Of a stretch of 64,000 bases of DNA, positions 15,237 through 23,796 are shown piece by piece. The stretch lies in NCBI RefSeq assembly GCF_039812505.1, contig NZ_JBDIAQ010000004.1, positions 1-64,000 of the forward strand, in the 5' to 3' direction. Numbering within the stretch: position 1 is the stretch's first letter; every line of letters starts with the position of its first letter. Both the position numbers and the translations under genes were made by a program. The notes below the pieces were generated by a model. It worked only from the letters and a program-made list of their open reading frames with translations. It ran no database searches and had not been told where the DNA came from. The stretch comes from Intrasporangium_A sp039812505 (GTDB taxonomy: Bacteria > Actinomycetota > Actinomycetes > Actinomycetales > Dermatophilaceae).

Positions 15237-16639
15237 GGGACGGACCCCTGCGCCGGCGACCAGCGCTGCGCCATCGCGGTGCGGTCGAAGCCGAGCACCT
15301 CCTCGAGGTCCTCGGAGACGTCGAGCAGGAAGTGCTCGCGGCCCGCACGGGCCACCAGCTGGGCGCCCACGGGAAGCCCGTCCGCCAGGCCACACGGCAC
15401 CGAGGCTGCGGTGACCCCGGCGGTGTTGAACGGGACGGCGAACGGGAAGGCGCCCCACAGCGCGTCGACGTCCCGGCCGGCGATCTGCGTCGGCCGCTGC
15501 CCGAGCGGGAAGGCCGGCACCGCGTTCGTCGGAGTGAGCAGGATGTCGTAGTCGTCGAACAGCCGGTCGATGCGCTGCCGGTACTCCGGCAGCGCGTCGT
15601 GGGCGCGCGCCACGTCGGACGGGTCGAGTCTCAGGGCGGCGCGCAGCGACGACCGCTCGTAGCGGGTCAGCTCGTCGGCGAAGCGTTCGAGCAGGTGACC
15701 GCGCTCGCGGTGCTCGTCCTCGAGCACGAGGGGTCCGAAGATCTCCTCCCAGCCCTGCACCGGCAGGTCGGTCTGGGTGACGACGTGACCCAGCAAGGAC
15801 ATTGCCCGGGAGGCCTGCTCGACCGCGGCGGCGACCCCCGGGTCGACGGGCCGCCCTTCGGGCCGGGGACAGTAGGCAACGCGAAGGGGTCCGGTCACCG
15901 TGCGCCGCGCGAGGTCCCGGTCGGCGAGCACCCCCAGCATCACCCGGGCGTCGGCCACGCGAGAGGCCAGCGGGCCCCCGCTGACGAAGTCGGTCATCGC
16001 GCGGAACCCCTTCTCGTCCGGCACGACACCGGGTGAGGGCTTGAGACCGTAGAGCCCGGTGAAGGCGGCGGGGATCCGGATGGACCCGCCGCCGTCGGAA
16101 CCGACCGCGACCGTGGCCAGCCCAGCCGCGACCGAGGCGGCGGCGCCCCCGCTGGACCCGCCGGGTGTCCGGGTCGGGTCCCACGGGTTGCCGGTGTCGG
16201 GCCCCAGCAGGTTGTCCGTCGTCGCGGACTGGCCGAACTCGGCGGTGTTGGTCTTGCCGAGGAACACGCCACCGGCGGCGCGCAGCCGCCGGACGACGCC
16301 GGAGTCGTGCTTGGCGACCTGGTCTCGGTAGACCAGTGAGCCCAGGGTGGTCACCACGCCGCTCACGTGGAACGCGTCCTTCACCGACACCGGCACTCCG
16401 GCCAGCGGGCCGACCTGCCCGCCTTCGGCGTAGGCCCGCTCCGCCGCACGGGCCTGTCCCAGCGCCAGCTCCGGGGTGACCCGGACGAAGGAGTGCAGCT
16501 GCGGGTCCAGCTGCTCGATCCGGGTGAGGAAGGTCTCGGTGACCTCGACCGGGCTCAGCTCCCGGCTGCGGTAGCTCGCCACCAGCCGGGCGATCGAACG
16601 CCACGGCAGGTCGTCCCCCGCCGGCTGGTCGTCACCCAT
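15233..16639 (-). CDS. Amidase signature family hydrolase (operon copy)
   Basis: The protein has 468 residues. It carries the Ser-cisSer-Lys triad: PVSVKDAFHVSG (Lys), RTPGGSSGGAAAS (cis-Ser) and VGSDGGGSIRIPAAF (nucleophile Ser). It should hydrolyse an amide to the acid and ammonia or amine. ATG at 16637-16639 was chosen because GGGGGAG lies upstream and the family alignment starts there; a start 12 codons earlier is open. It overlaps the SDR stop by 8 bp. It is not GatA: no gatB or gatC is nearby, and a second paralogue is at 21741-23093. Confidence 0.88.
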   Translation of the reverse strand: MGDDQPAGDDLPWRSIARLVASYRSRELSPVEVTETFLTRIEQLDPQLHSFVRVTPELALGQARAAERAYAEGGQVGPLAGVPVSVKDAFHVSGVVTTLGSLVYRDQVAKHDSGVVRRLRAAGGVFLGKTNTAEFGQSATTDNLLGPDTGNPWDPTRTPGGSSGGAAASVAAGLATVAVGSDGGGSIRIPAAFTGLYGLKPSPGVVPDEKGFRAMTDFVSGGPLASRVADARVMLGVLADRDLARRTVTGPLRVAYCPRPEGRPVDPGVAAAVEQASRAMSLLGHVVTQTDLPVQGWEEIFGPLVLEDEHRERGHLLERFADELTRYERSSLRAALRLDPSDVARAHDALPEYRQRIDRLFDDYDILLTPTNAVPAFPLGQRPTQIAGRDVDALWGAFPFAVPFNTAGVTAASVPCGLADGLPVGAQLVARAGREHFLLDVSEDLEEVLGFDRTAMAQRWSPAQGSVP

Positions 16640-17390
16640 GCGGGTACACTCCCCCGCTGATCCCGTACACCTCACCCGTGACGTAGCCGGCCTGGTCGGA
16701 GACGAGGAACGAGGTCAGGTTGGCGACGTCGTCCGGCTGGCCGATCCGGCCCACCAGCGAGCGCTTCTCGGCGTACCCGCTGAAGAACTCGTCCGGGTAG
16801 ATCTTGCGCAGGAAGTCGTTGTAGATCAGGCCCGGGGTGATGGCGTTCACCCGAACGCCGTGCCTGCCGTTCTCCGCCGCCGCGACCCTCGTCAGGGCCA
16901 GGACGCCGGCCTTGGCGGCCGAGTAGGCCGCGCCGTGCTCGGTCGAGGTCTCGTACGCCGCGATGGAGCTGATGTTCACGATCGACCCGGACCCGGCCCG
17001 GATCATGTGCGGCAGGGCGTGCCGCATGCCCAGGAAGGTCCCGGTCAGGTCGACGTCGAGACAGCGCTGCCAGGTCTGCAGGGACATCTCGGCCACCGGC
17101 TCGATCTTCGACCAGCCGGCGTTGTTGACCAGCACGTCCAGCCGGCCGCGCTCGGACACGACACGGTCCATCGCGGCCGCCACCGCGTCAGGGTCGCTGA
17201 CGTCGAGGACGAACGAGGTGAAGTCCCGGCCGTGCTGCTCCGAGAGGGCTCGGGCCAGTTCCCCGCTGCGCCGCTCGTGGGTGTCGGTCACCACGACGTC
17301 GAACCCGTCTGCGGCCAGCCGCCTGCTGATCGCGGCGCCGATGCCGGCACCCGCCGCAGCGGTGACCACGGCCACCTTTCGCTCTGTCAT
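16632..17390 (-). CDS. Short-chain dehydrogenase/reductase
   Basis: The 252-residue Rossmann enzyme has VVTAAAGAGIGAAISRRLA for cofactor binding, VLDVSDPDAV, LVNNAGWSKIEPV (NNAG), a Ser in NISSIAAYE and the YSAAK catalytic pair. ISGGVYPHG ends the protein. An acidic residue after beta-2 (VVTDTHERR) suggests NAD rather than NADP. The layout resembles BadH-type 2-hydroxyacyl-CoA dehydrogenases of alicyclic acid breakdown, but the substrate is not established. It starts 29 bp after the luciferase-like gene. Confidence 0.88.
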   Translation of the reverse strand: MTERKVAVVTAAAGAGIGAAISRRLAADGFDVVVTDTHERRSGELARALSEQHGRDFTSFVLDVSDPDAVAAAMDRVVSERGRLDVLVNNAGWSKIEPVAEMSLQTWQRCLDVDLTGTFLGMRHALPHMIRAGSGSIVNISSIAAYETSTEHGAAYSAAKAGVLALTRVAAAENGRHGVRVNAITPGLIYNDFLRKIYPDEFFSGYAEKRSLVGRIGQPDDVANLTSFLVSDQAGYVTGEVYGISGGVYPHG

Positions 17391-17419
17391 GGGTCTCTCC
17401 TTCGAGGTCTTGGTCGGGT

Positions 17420-18418
17420 TCAGGCCCGCACGGCGGGGATGATCTCGTCGGCCAGCTGCTCCATGTGCCTCATGCGGCCGCCGGACAGCAGGGCGAACGT
17501 GATCCGGTCGATGTCCAGGGCGCACAGCTGCTTGAGCCGTGCGACGCAGTGCTCGGCGGTGCCGGCGAGGGCCACCGACTTGACGAACTCGTCGCTGACC
17601 ACCTGCTTGTGACCCGCGTGCCGGGACAGGTGGTCCACGAGGTGGTACTGGGAGTTGGCGGCCGCGAACTCGGGACGGAACTTCTCCCAGGCCGCCGGCA
17701 TCGTCTTCCACACGTCGAAGGTGGCGGCCTGGCTGGTCGCCCAGGCCCGCACCCCGGACATCGCCTTCTCCTCGTCGTCGTCGACGGCCATGGTGACGAC
17801 CAGGTCGATGGTCAGCTCGGAGCGGTCGCGGCCGGCCTTGTCCAGGCCCTCGTAGATGTACTTCAGCTGCCAGTCGACGAACTCGGGGTCGGCCGCCCCC
17901 ATCAGGACGGCGCCGTCGCACTTGCGGCCGCACAGGCGCAGCATCCCGGGCTGGGACACCGCCAGGTAGATCGGGATCTGCCGGGTCGCGGTGGCCAGCT
18001 TCACCTTCGTGCCGTACAGCTCCTGCTCTTCGCCGGTGAACAGGGCCCGGAACTCGTCGATCCCGTCGGACAGCTCGGAGAGCTTCGAGGGCTTGCCGCC
18101 GGCGCCGTAGACCGCGGACCAGCCGGCTCCCAGACCGAGCATGGCGTGCCCGTTCGAGAGCTCGTCGAGGGCGATCGTCGCGTTGGCGGTGACCGTGGGG
18201 TGCCGGGTGAGCAGGTTGGTCACGGCCGAGCCCACGTACATCTTCTCGGTGGCCAGCGCCGCGAGGTTCATCGCGGCGTAGACGTCCTTCATGCCCAGCT
18301 GGAAGTCGATGAACCACATCGCCTCGAAGCCCTTGGCCTCCGCGGCGGCGGCCAGCTCGGTGACGTTGGCAAGCGGTTCACGAGGGCTGACGCCCATCGA
18401 GAGTCCCCAGCGGTCCAT
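17420..18418 (-). CDS. Luciferase-like (LLM) oxidoreductase, probably F420-dependent
   Basis: The 332-residue TIM-barrel protein resembles the Mer/F420-dependent branch of the bacterial luciferase superfamily. Supporting stretches are GFEAMWFIDFQLGMKDVYAA, YVGSAVTNLLTRHPTVTANA with the bulge before the conserved Pro region, and HAMLGLGAGWSAVYGAGGKP, which fits the F420 subgroup motif GxGxGDSAVY. The neighbours fbiC and fgd, which make and reduce F420, support that cofactor. It could be FMN-dependent instead, in which case the flavin reductase at 1302-1892 would be relevant. Start ATG at 18416-18418; MGVSPREP, seven codons in, is an alternative. Confidence 0.82.
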   Translation of the reverse strand: MDRWGLSMGVSPREPLANVTELAAAAEAKGFEAMWFIDFQLGMKDVYAAMNLAALATEKMYVGSAVTNLLTRHPTVTANATIALDELSNGHAMLGLGAGWSAVYGAGGKPSKLSELSDGIDEFRALFTGEEQELYGTKVKLATATRQIPIYLAVSQPGMLRLCGRKCDGAVLMGAADPEFVDWQLKYIYEGLDKAGRDRSELTIDLVVTMAVDDDEEKAMSGVRAWATSQAATFDVWKTMPAAWEKFRPEFAAANSQYHLVDHLSRHAGHKQVVSDEFVKSVALAGTAEHCVARLKQLCALDIDRITFALLSGGRMRHMEQLADEIIPAVRA

Positions 18419-18420
18419 GG

Positions 18421-19212
18421 TCAGTTCCTTTCGTCGAGCGTGGCGCGCAACACCTCGGTCACGCCCTGTGGGTTGTCGATGTTCACCAGGTGCCCGGCGT
18501 CCGGGATCTCGTGGTAGTGAGCGTCCGGAAGCGCGTCGAGGATGATCTGCGCTGCCTTGAGCGGGCAGAAGGTGTCCTGCGTGGCCCCGACCACGTCGAC
18601 GTGGACGCCGACCCCGGCCAGCGACGGCGTCAGCGGGTCGTCGCGGAGGGCGGCCATGGCGGCGGCCGCGTTGCGGTAGCCGGCACCGTCGCCCACGGCA
18701 GCGAGCCGGGCCGCGACGACGTGGTCGAGCTGCTCGTGTGCCACGGCGAGCCCGGCCGCCGTGTCGTCGCGCAGCGCGGCCGCGAACTCCGGTGAGCCGG
18801 TGTCGGCGGCCAGGTCCATGCGCGTGTGGTAAAAGCCCACCGCGGCACGGCCGACCACCGAGGAGGTGCCCAGCACGACGGCCTGCCGTACCAGGTCCGG
18901 GCGCCGGGCCGCGGCCCAGAGCGCGACGGTGCCACCGAGTGAGAACCCCACCACGACGGCGGGACCGCTCACCTGCTCGAGGAAGCCGACCAGGTCGCCG
19001 CCGAGCTGGGCCAGGGTGGCCGCCGCGGCACCGATGGTCGTGTCGCCGTGACCGCGCAGGTCGTAGGCGAAGGTGTGGCGCTCGCCCAGCGCGGCCTGTT
19101 GGTTCGACCAGGTGTGCCGGTCCTCGGCGAGACCGTGGATCATGACCACCGGCTCACCGGTGCCCACCTCCGTGTAGGCCACGTCGATGTCGCCGATCCG
19201 GGCTGTGCTCAT
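18421..19212 (-). CDS. Alpha/beta hydrolase
   Basis: The 263-residue protein has the fold markers VVMIHGLAEDRHTW (oxyanion HG), AYDLRGHGDT, the nucleophile elbow GFSLGGTVALW, and the catalytic His in IPDAGHLVNIDNP. The Asp is probably in TQDTFCP. It resembles lactonases and enol-lactone hydrolases such as PcaD in size and order, but many substrates are possible. It overlaps the CoA ligase stop by 4 bp and ends 2 bp before the luciferase-like gene, so it is firmly in the operon. A ring-opening or ester-cleaving role would fit. Confidence 0.88.
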   Translation of the reverse strand: MSTARIGDIDVAYTEVGTGEPVVMIHGLAEDRHTWSNQQAALGERHTFAYDLRGHGDTTIGAAAATLAQLGGDLVGFLEQVSGPAVVVGFSLGGTVALWAAARRPDLVRQAVVLGTSSVVGRAAVGFYHTRMDLAADTGSPEFAAALRDDTAAGLAVAHEQLDHVVAARLAAVGDGAGYRNAAAAMAALRDDPLTPSLAGVGVHVDVVGATQDTFCPLKAAQIILDALPDAHYHEIPDAGHLVNIDNPQGVTEVLRATLDERN

Positions 19213-20825
19213 CGTGCCTCCAGCTGACGTTGCAGGTCGATCTTGCGGATCTTGCCGGCCGCGGTGACCGGCATCTCCGCGACGCAGACGAGCGCCTCGG
19301 GCAGCTTCCGCGGAGACAGCCCGCGCGCGCTGAGCCAGTCGTTGAGCTCCTTGAGCGTGGGGGCCGTACCGTTGGGCACGATGACGGCGCAGATCCGCTC
19401 GCCGAGCCGCTCGTCGGGAGCGCCGATCACGGCGACCCGACGCACCGCCGGGTGCGCCGCGATCGCGTCCTCGATCGGGACCGGTGAGATGTTCACCCCG
19501 CCGCGGATGATCAGGTCCTTCAGCCGCCCGGTCAGGTGCAGGTAGCCCTCGTCGTCGATCGTGGCGAGGTCGCCGGTCCGGAAGAACCCGTCCGGGGTGA
19601 CCAGCGACCGGTACAGCTCCTCCTGGCCGAGGTAGCCGACGAACACCTGTGGTCCCCGGATCGCCAGCTCACCGGACCCGTCGGGGTCCGGATCCAGGAC
19701 CGTCAGCTCCAGGTCCGGCAACGGCATACCCGCCGAGGAGGTGACCTTGGCGAGGTCGCCCCCGGGGAGGCAGGTCGTCCCGGCCCCCTCGGTCATGCCC
19801 CACAGCACCGTGACGAAGGTGTCCGGTGCCTGCCGGGTCGCGTCCTCGAGCAGGCTCGGCGGCACAGGGGCGCCACCGCAGAGGAAGATCCGCAGCGAGG
19901 CCAGCTTCGGCCCTTCCCGCTCCCAGGGGACGTCCATGATGTCCTTGAGGAAGGGCGTGGCCGCTGCGGTGAACGCGCACCGGTGCCGCTCGACCAGCTC
20001 GAGGCCGTGCGCCGGGTCCCAGTGCTCCTGCAGGACCAGCGTGGCACCGGTCCACAGCGCGAGCCGACCCCCGTGCCAGGCGCCCACGCTGTGCCCGAGG
20101 GGCGAGGGCATGAAGATCGGGGTGTCCTCGTCGACGCCGAACCGGTCGGCGAAGGCCCGGTTGACCGTCGCCAGGGTGTCCTCGGTGTGCATCACCGCCT
20201 TGGGCATGCCGGTCGTGCTCGAGGTGAACATCAGATGCGCCACCCCGTCGGGGATCTCCGGCGGCTCGCCGGCCCCGTCGACGTGGCTCCAGCTCGGCGG
20301 CCCGTCCGCGTCGACGAGGGCCAGAGCCACCGAACGGCCGGTGGCGCGGGCCGCCGCCAGCGCCCACTCGCCGGTGGTCCGGCCGCGCGAGGTCCGTGGG
20401 GCCACGATCGCACGAGCACCGACCAGGCCGACGACGTACGACAGGGTTGTCGCGTCGGTGGTCAGCGGAAGTGTCGCCGGGATCGCGCCGAGCCGGAGGG
20501 CGCCCAGGAAGGCGACCTGCCACGCCGCCGTGTTGGGCAGGTAGATCAGCACCCTGTCGCGCTCCCGGACGCCGGAGTCGCGCAGGTCGGCGGCGAATGC
20601 TCCGGCTGCGTGCCACAGCTGCGCCCGGGTCAGCACGACCCCTCGGTCGTCCACGAGTGCCGGACGGTCCGGGCCGGCGTCGACGAGTCGGGCGAAGCGG
20701 TCGGACAGCCGCTCGCCGGTCCACCAGCCCGCGGCGCGGTACGCCTCGGCCAGCCGCGCGGCGGTGGCCTGCCCCGGGTCGGTCTGCCCTGAGTCGGTCG
20801 GCGTTGGGCCGCTGGTGCTGGTCAC
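19209..20825 (-). CDS. AMP-forming acyl-CoA ligase (first gene of the operon)
   Basis: The 538-residue ANL-superfamily enzyme has the P-loop HLMFTSSTTGMPKAV, VLWGMTEGAG, the hinge region YLHLTGRLKDLIIRGG and the C-terminal Lys in PVTAAGKIRKIDLQ. It activates a carboxylate through an acyl-AMP to the CoA thioester. It looks closest to cyclohexanecarboxylate and short- or medium-chain ligases (AliA-like AAGWWTGERLSDRF start). GTG at 20823-20825 is the only reasonable start and follows AGAGGAT; the TetR-type operator and promoter lie just upstream. It opens the operon that ends with fbiC. Confidence 0.9.
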   Translation of the reverse strand: MTSTSGPTPTDSGQTDPGQATAARLAEAYRAAGWWTGERLSDRFARLVDAGPDRPALVDDRGVVLTRAQLWHAAGAFAADLRDSGVRERDRVLIYLPNTAAWQVAFLGALRLGAIPATLPLTTDATTLSYVVGLVGARAIVAPRTSRGRTTGEWALAAARATGRSVALALVDADGPPSWSHVDGAGEPPEIPDGVAHLMFTSSTTGMPKAVMHTEDTLATVNRAFADRFGVDEDTPIFMPSPLGHSVGAWHGGRLALWTGATLVLQEHWDPAHGLELVERHRCAFTAAATPFLKDIMDVPWEREGPKLASLRIFLCGGAPVPPSLLEDATRQAPDTFVTVLWGMTEGAGTTCLPGGDLAKVTSSAGMPLPDLELTVLDPDPDGSGELAIRGPQVFVGYLGQEELYRSLVTPDGFFRTGDLATIDDEGYLHLTGRLKDLIIRGGVNISPVPIEDAIAAHPAVRRVAVIGAPDERLGERICAVIVPNGTAPTLKELNDWLSARGLSPRKLPEALVCVAEMPVTAAGKIRKIDLQRQLEAR

Positions 20826-20854
20826 GTCTAGATCCTCTTGGGTTCGGCGGCTGT

Positions 20855-20879
20855 TGTCAAGAGAGTGACATCGCTTTTT
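20855..20879 (-). promoter_or_regulatory. Shared 25-bp operator/promoter element, catabolic operon copy
   Basis: The plus strand reads TGTCAAGAGA, GT, GACATCGCTTTTT. The copy in front of the Liv operon at 27754-27778 differs only in the 2-bp middle (CC). On the minus strand the element ends in TTGACA, a good -35 hexamer for the CoA ligase gene 30 bp away. A repressor bound here would cover the -35 box. This is the best sign that the two operons are controlled together. Confidence 0.75.
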
Positions 20880-20894
20880 CCAAAGTCCGATGTC
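20867..20894. promoter_or_regulatory. Inverted repeat GACATCG-N14-CGATGTC between the divergent operon and tetR
   Basis: GACATCG (20867-20873) and CGATGTC (20888-20894) are perfect inverted copies. The match extends to 9 of 10 positions with the flanking bases (AGTGACATCG and CGATGTCGCT). The repeat is centred between the two divergent start codons and overlaps the element shared with the Liv promoter. This is where a TetR-family dimer pair would repress both directions. Confidence 0.7.
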
Positions 20895-20944
20895 GCTTCT
20901 GTTACCATCGGGGTGACTGCATCCATCGAGAACGGGCTCCGCAC

Positions 20945-21616
20945 TTGACTGCACGACCGACGACCTCGAAGGGTCTGCGCACGCGGGCCCACCTGCTGGA
21001 CTGCGGTCGAGAGGTCTTCGCGCGCGACGGCTACGTGGACGCGCGGATGAGCGACGTCGCGGAAGTGGCCGAGATCTCGATGGGCGGCCTGTACCGGTAC
21101 TTCGCCAACAAGGAGGAGCTGTTCGCGCAGGTGATCGCGGACCTGCACGAGCAGTTCTACCAGGCCAGCACCGCACGCGAGCACGACTTCGCGACCGAGC
21201 CCTACGAAGCGCTGGTCGAGGCCAACCGCGGGTACCTGGCGCTGTACCGGGAGCGGCGTGACGTGATGCGCGCCTTCATCCAGGCCGCGCACGTGGTGGA
21301 CCGGTTCCGCGACTACTGGTGGCAGATGCGCACTCGTCACGTCAAGCGGTTCGTCGCGGCGCTGGAACGCGTGCACGGGATCACGCGGGTCAACGGGGTC
21401 GACGCCGCCCTGGCCGCCGAGTCGGTTGCCTGCATGGTCGAGCAGTCGGCCTACGTGTGGTTCGCCCAGCAGAGCCTGCACGGCGCCGAGGTCGACCTGG
21501 AGGATGCCACCCGGGTCGTCGCCCACGCCTGGTACGCGACCTTCTTCAGTCCGCCGGTCGATGAGCCCGCCCCCGGAGGCGTGCGACTGACCCAGACGCG
21601 GCCGCGACCGGCCTGA
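20945..21616 (+). CDS. TetR-family transcriptional regulator
   Basis: The 223-residue protein is transcribed away from the catabolic operon. The N-terminal helix-turn-helix reads RTRAHLLDCGREVFARDGY, then ARMSDVAEVAEISMGGLYRYF and NKEELFAQVI, a standard TetR DNA-binding domain. The C-terminal helices (about 60-223) form a ligand pocket of unknown specificity, rich in aromatic residues (FRDYWWQMRTRH). TTG at 20945-20947 is the only start that leaves the domain intact; no ATG or GTG is in frame nearby. A TACCAT box at about 20903 could be its -10. It probably represses both operons and is released by a pathway substrate or CoA ester. Confidence 0.88.
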   Translation: MTARPTTSKGLRTRAHLLDCGREVFARDGYVDARMSDVAEVAEISMGGLYRYFANKEELFAQVIADLHEQFYQASTAREHDFATEPYEALVEANRGYLALYRERRDVMRAFIQAAHVVDRFRDYWWQMRTRHVKRFVAALERVHGITRVNGVDAALAAESVACMVEQSAYVWFAQQSLHGAEVDLEDATRVVAHAWYATFFSPPVDEPAPGGVRLTQTRPRPA

Positions 21617-21740
21617 CCTCCGGCCCAGGTCCCTCCCGGCCCGGGTCCGCAGCGCTGTCCGGTCGGCTGACGCCGGGCTGCCCCGCCGGCCCGGGGTCCG
21701 GCCCGCGCACCTGACATGCCTCGGCTTCATGTCGCGGCCC

Positions 21741-23093
21741 TCACGGGATCGGGGCGCCCAGCCGGTCGAACACGGCCTGCCCGGCGGCGAACAGGAGAGC
21801 CTCGCCGTGTCGGGGGCCGACCAGCTGGACACCCACGGGCAGGCCGTCCGCGAGGCCGGCGGGTACCGCGAGAGCAGGGTTACCCGTGACGTTGGCGAAC
21901 GCAGTGTCCCGGCACAGCACCCAGTCGCGATCCTGGGCGACGCCGCCCAGCACCACCTGTTCGACGTAGGCCCGAGGCGCGGTGCAGGGTATGCCGTTGA
22001 GCAGCACCACCTGGAACGAGCCGAGCAGCCGGTTCCACTCCCGGACGACGGCCCTACGGGACTCGAGCGCGTCGAGGTAGTCGCACGCCGTGGTGCGCAG
22101 GGCATCCTCGAGGCGCTGCCGGACGTACGGGGAGTAGTCGTCGCCGCGCTCGGCCAGCAAGGAGCGATGCACCTGACCGGCCTCGGCCGCCATGATGGTG
22201 AAGTTGACCCGAGCGGCATCGGCGAGCGACGGGCCGCCTTCGACGATCTCGACCACGGCGCCGGCGTCCTCGAGCGCTCGCGATGCGTCCGACTGCGCCT
22301 GCCGGACGGGCCCTTCGACGACATCCTGGGGAAGCACCACACCCACGCGCAGACCCCGCACCGATCCGGGCGGCCCTGGCAGGGGCAGCCGGTCGGACCC
22401 GGACCGCAGCACGGCGTGCAGCAGCCTCGCGTCCTCGGGGGTACGGGCCAGCGGCCCGACGCAGTCGAGGGTCTGCGACAGCGGGAAGACGCCGCGAGTG
22501 CTGATCTCGCCCTTGGTCGGCTTCAGCCCCACGACCCCGCACAGCCCGGCCGGGATGCGCACCGATCCCGCGGTGTCGGTCCCCAGGGCGCCGAAGCAGG
22601 TACCCGATGCCAGCGCGGCCGCGCTGCCACCCGAGGAGCCACCCACCATGCGGTCGAGGTTCCAGGGGTTGCGCGTCGGCTCGGTCGTGCCGCCGTAGGC
22701 GAACTCGTGGGTGTTGGCCTTTCCGACCAGCACCGCGCCGGCGTCGCGGAGCCGGCGCCAGGCGACGCTGTCCCGGCGGGCCACGTTGTCCGCAAGTGCC
22801 CGGCTGCCTGCCGCGGTGACCATCCCCTGCACGTCGAACAGGTCCTTCACGGCGACCGGCACCCCGGTCAGCACCGGAGCCTCCTCGCGGTCGCGGTCGA
22901 GCGTGGCCTGGGCGCTGCGGGCCTGTTCGCGGGCCGACTCCGCCGTCACGGTGACGAAGGCCCTGACCTGGGGCTCCACCTGCTCGATCCGGGCCAGAAC
23001 GGCTTCGACGACCTCGACCGCACCGACCTCCCGGGCCCGCAGCCGACCGGCCAGCTCGACCAGGGACCAGCGGTGCCACTCAGCCGACACCAA
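21741..23093 (-). CDS. Amidase signature family hydrolase (transport-operon copy)
   Basis: The 450-residue amidase has the Lys in PVAVKDLFDVQG, the cis-Ser in MVGGSSGGSAAAL and the nucleophile in GTDTAGSVRIPAGL. It is related to the 15233-16639 enzyme but differs enough to suggest another substrate. It overlaps livF by 14 bp and is the last gene of the Liv operon; its TTG start follows AGGAG at 7 nt, and GTG one codon later is possible. The importer and amidase in one operon suggest uptake of an amide that is hydrolysed at once. A GatA role is unlikely without gatB and gatC. Confidence 0.88.
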   Translation of the reverse strand: MVSAEWHRWSLVELAGRLRAREVGAVEVVEAVLARIEQVEPQVRAFVTVTAESAREQARSAQATLDRDREEAPVLTGVPVAVKDLFDVQGMVTAAGSRALADNVARRDSVAWRRLRDAGAVLVGKANTHEFAYGGTTEPTRNPWNLDRMVGGSSGGSAAALASGTCFGALGTDTAGSVRIPAGLCGVVGLKPTKGEISTRGVFPLSQTLDCVGPLARTPEDARLLHAVLRSGSDRLPLPGPPGSVRGLRVGVVLPQDVVEGPVRQAQSDASRALEDAGAVVEIVEGGPSLADAARVNFTIMAAEAGQVHRSLLAERGDDYSPYVRQRLEDALRTTACDYLDALESRRAVVREWNRLLGSFQVVLLNGIPCTAPRAYVEQVVLGGVAQDRDWVLCRDTAFANVTGNPALAVPAGLADGLPVGVQLVGPRHGEALLFAAGQAVFDRLGAPIP

Positions 23094-23796
23094 TGTACTT
23101 CTCCTGTACGTCCCGGGCCGCCCCGAACTGCTCGCGGGTGCCGTCGAAGACGATCCGGCCGGCGGACATCACGAGCACCCGGGTGGCGACCGACAGGGCC
23201 AGCTCGACGTTCTGCTCCACCAGCACGATCGCACCGTGTTCGTTGCTGCGCACCAGCTCGCGCAGCACCTCGGCGATCTCGAGGACGACCGAGGGGGCCA
23301 GCCCCTCGGACGGTTCGTCCAGCAGCAGCAGGTCGGGGTTGCTGCTCAGGGCGCGCGCGATGGCGAGCATCTGCTGCTCTCCCCCGCTGAGCTGGGTGCC
23401 CAGCGCGGCCGACCTGTCCCCGAGCACCCGGAAGGTGTCGAAGAGCCGGTCCAGGGTCCAGCGCCCCTCGCCGCGAGGGCCCTTCCGGGCGGCCATGGTC
23501 AGGTGCTCTCGGACGGTGCACGAGGCGAACACCTGCCTGGTCTCCGGGACCAGGCCGATGCCCCGGCGGGAGCGTTGGATGGCGGACTCGCCCGTGATGT
23601 CGGCTCCGTTGAACGAGATCTTCCCGGAGGTGACCGGCACCACGCCCGCGATCGTCGACAGGCAGGTGGTCTTGCCCATGCCGTTGCGCCCGAGCAGGGC
23701 CACCACGGAGCCCGCCTCGATGCCGAAGTCGACGCCGTGAAGGACCGGGGTCGCACCGTACCCGGAGGCGACCGCCTCCAACGTCAGCACACTCAC
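23080..23796 (-). CDS. livF: Branched-chain amino acid-type ABC transporter ATPase (LivF family)
   Basis: The 238-residue ATPase has Walker A ALLGRNGMGKTTCL, Q-loop region GLVPETRQVFASCTV, signature LSGGEQQMLAIARAL, Walker B LLLLDEPSEGLAP and the switch His region IVLVEQNVELALSVA. The EGLAP and EQN forms are typical of LivF. It works with LivG on the cytoplasmic side of LivHM. The gene overlaps livG by 4 bp and the amidase by 14 bp. The symbol states the family; leucine need not be the substrate. Confidence 0.93.
   Translation of the reverse strand: MSVLTLEAVASGYGATPVLHGVDFGIEAGSVVALLGRNGMGKTTCLSTIAGVVPVTSGKISFNGADITGESAIQRSRRGIGLVPETRQVFASCTVREHLTMAARKGPRGEGRWTLDRLFDTFRVLGDRSAALGTQLSGGEQQMLAIARALSSNPDLLLLDEPSEGLAPSVVLEIAEVLRELVRSNEHGAIVLVEQNVELALSVATRVLVMSAGRIVFDGTREQFGAARDVQEKYIGVG

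Noticed and set aside
21617..21740. Terminator in the convergent gap between tetR and the amidase gene
   Set aside because: The gap is GC-rich with several short complementary words, but no stem of 8 bp or more with a sensible loop was found.
15233..23093. Amidases as GatA of the Asp/Glu-tRNA amidotransferase
   Set aside because: No gatB or gatC nearby; the genes belong to transport and catabolic operons and exist in two copies.
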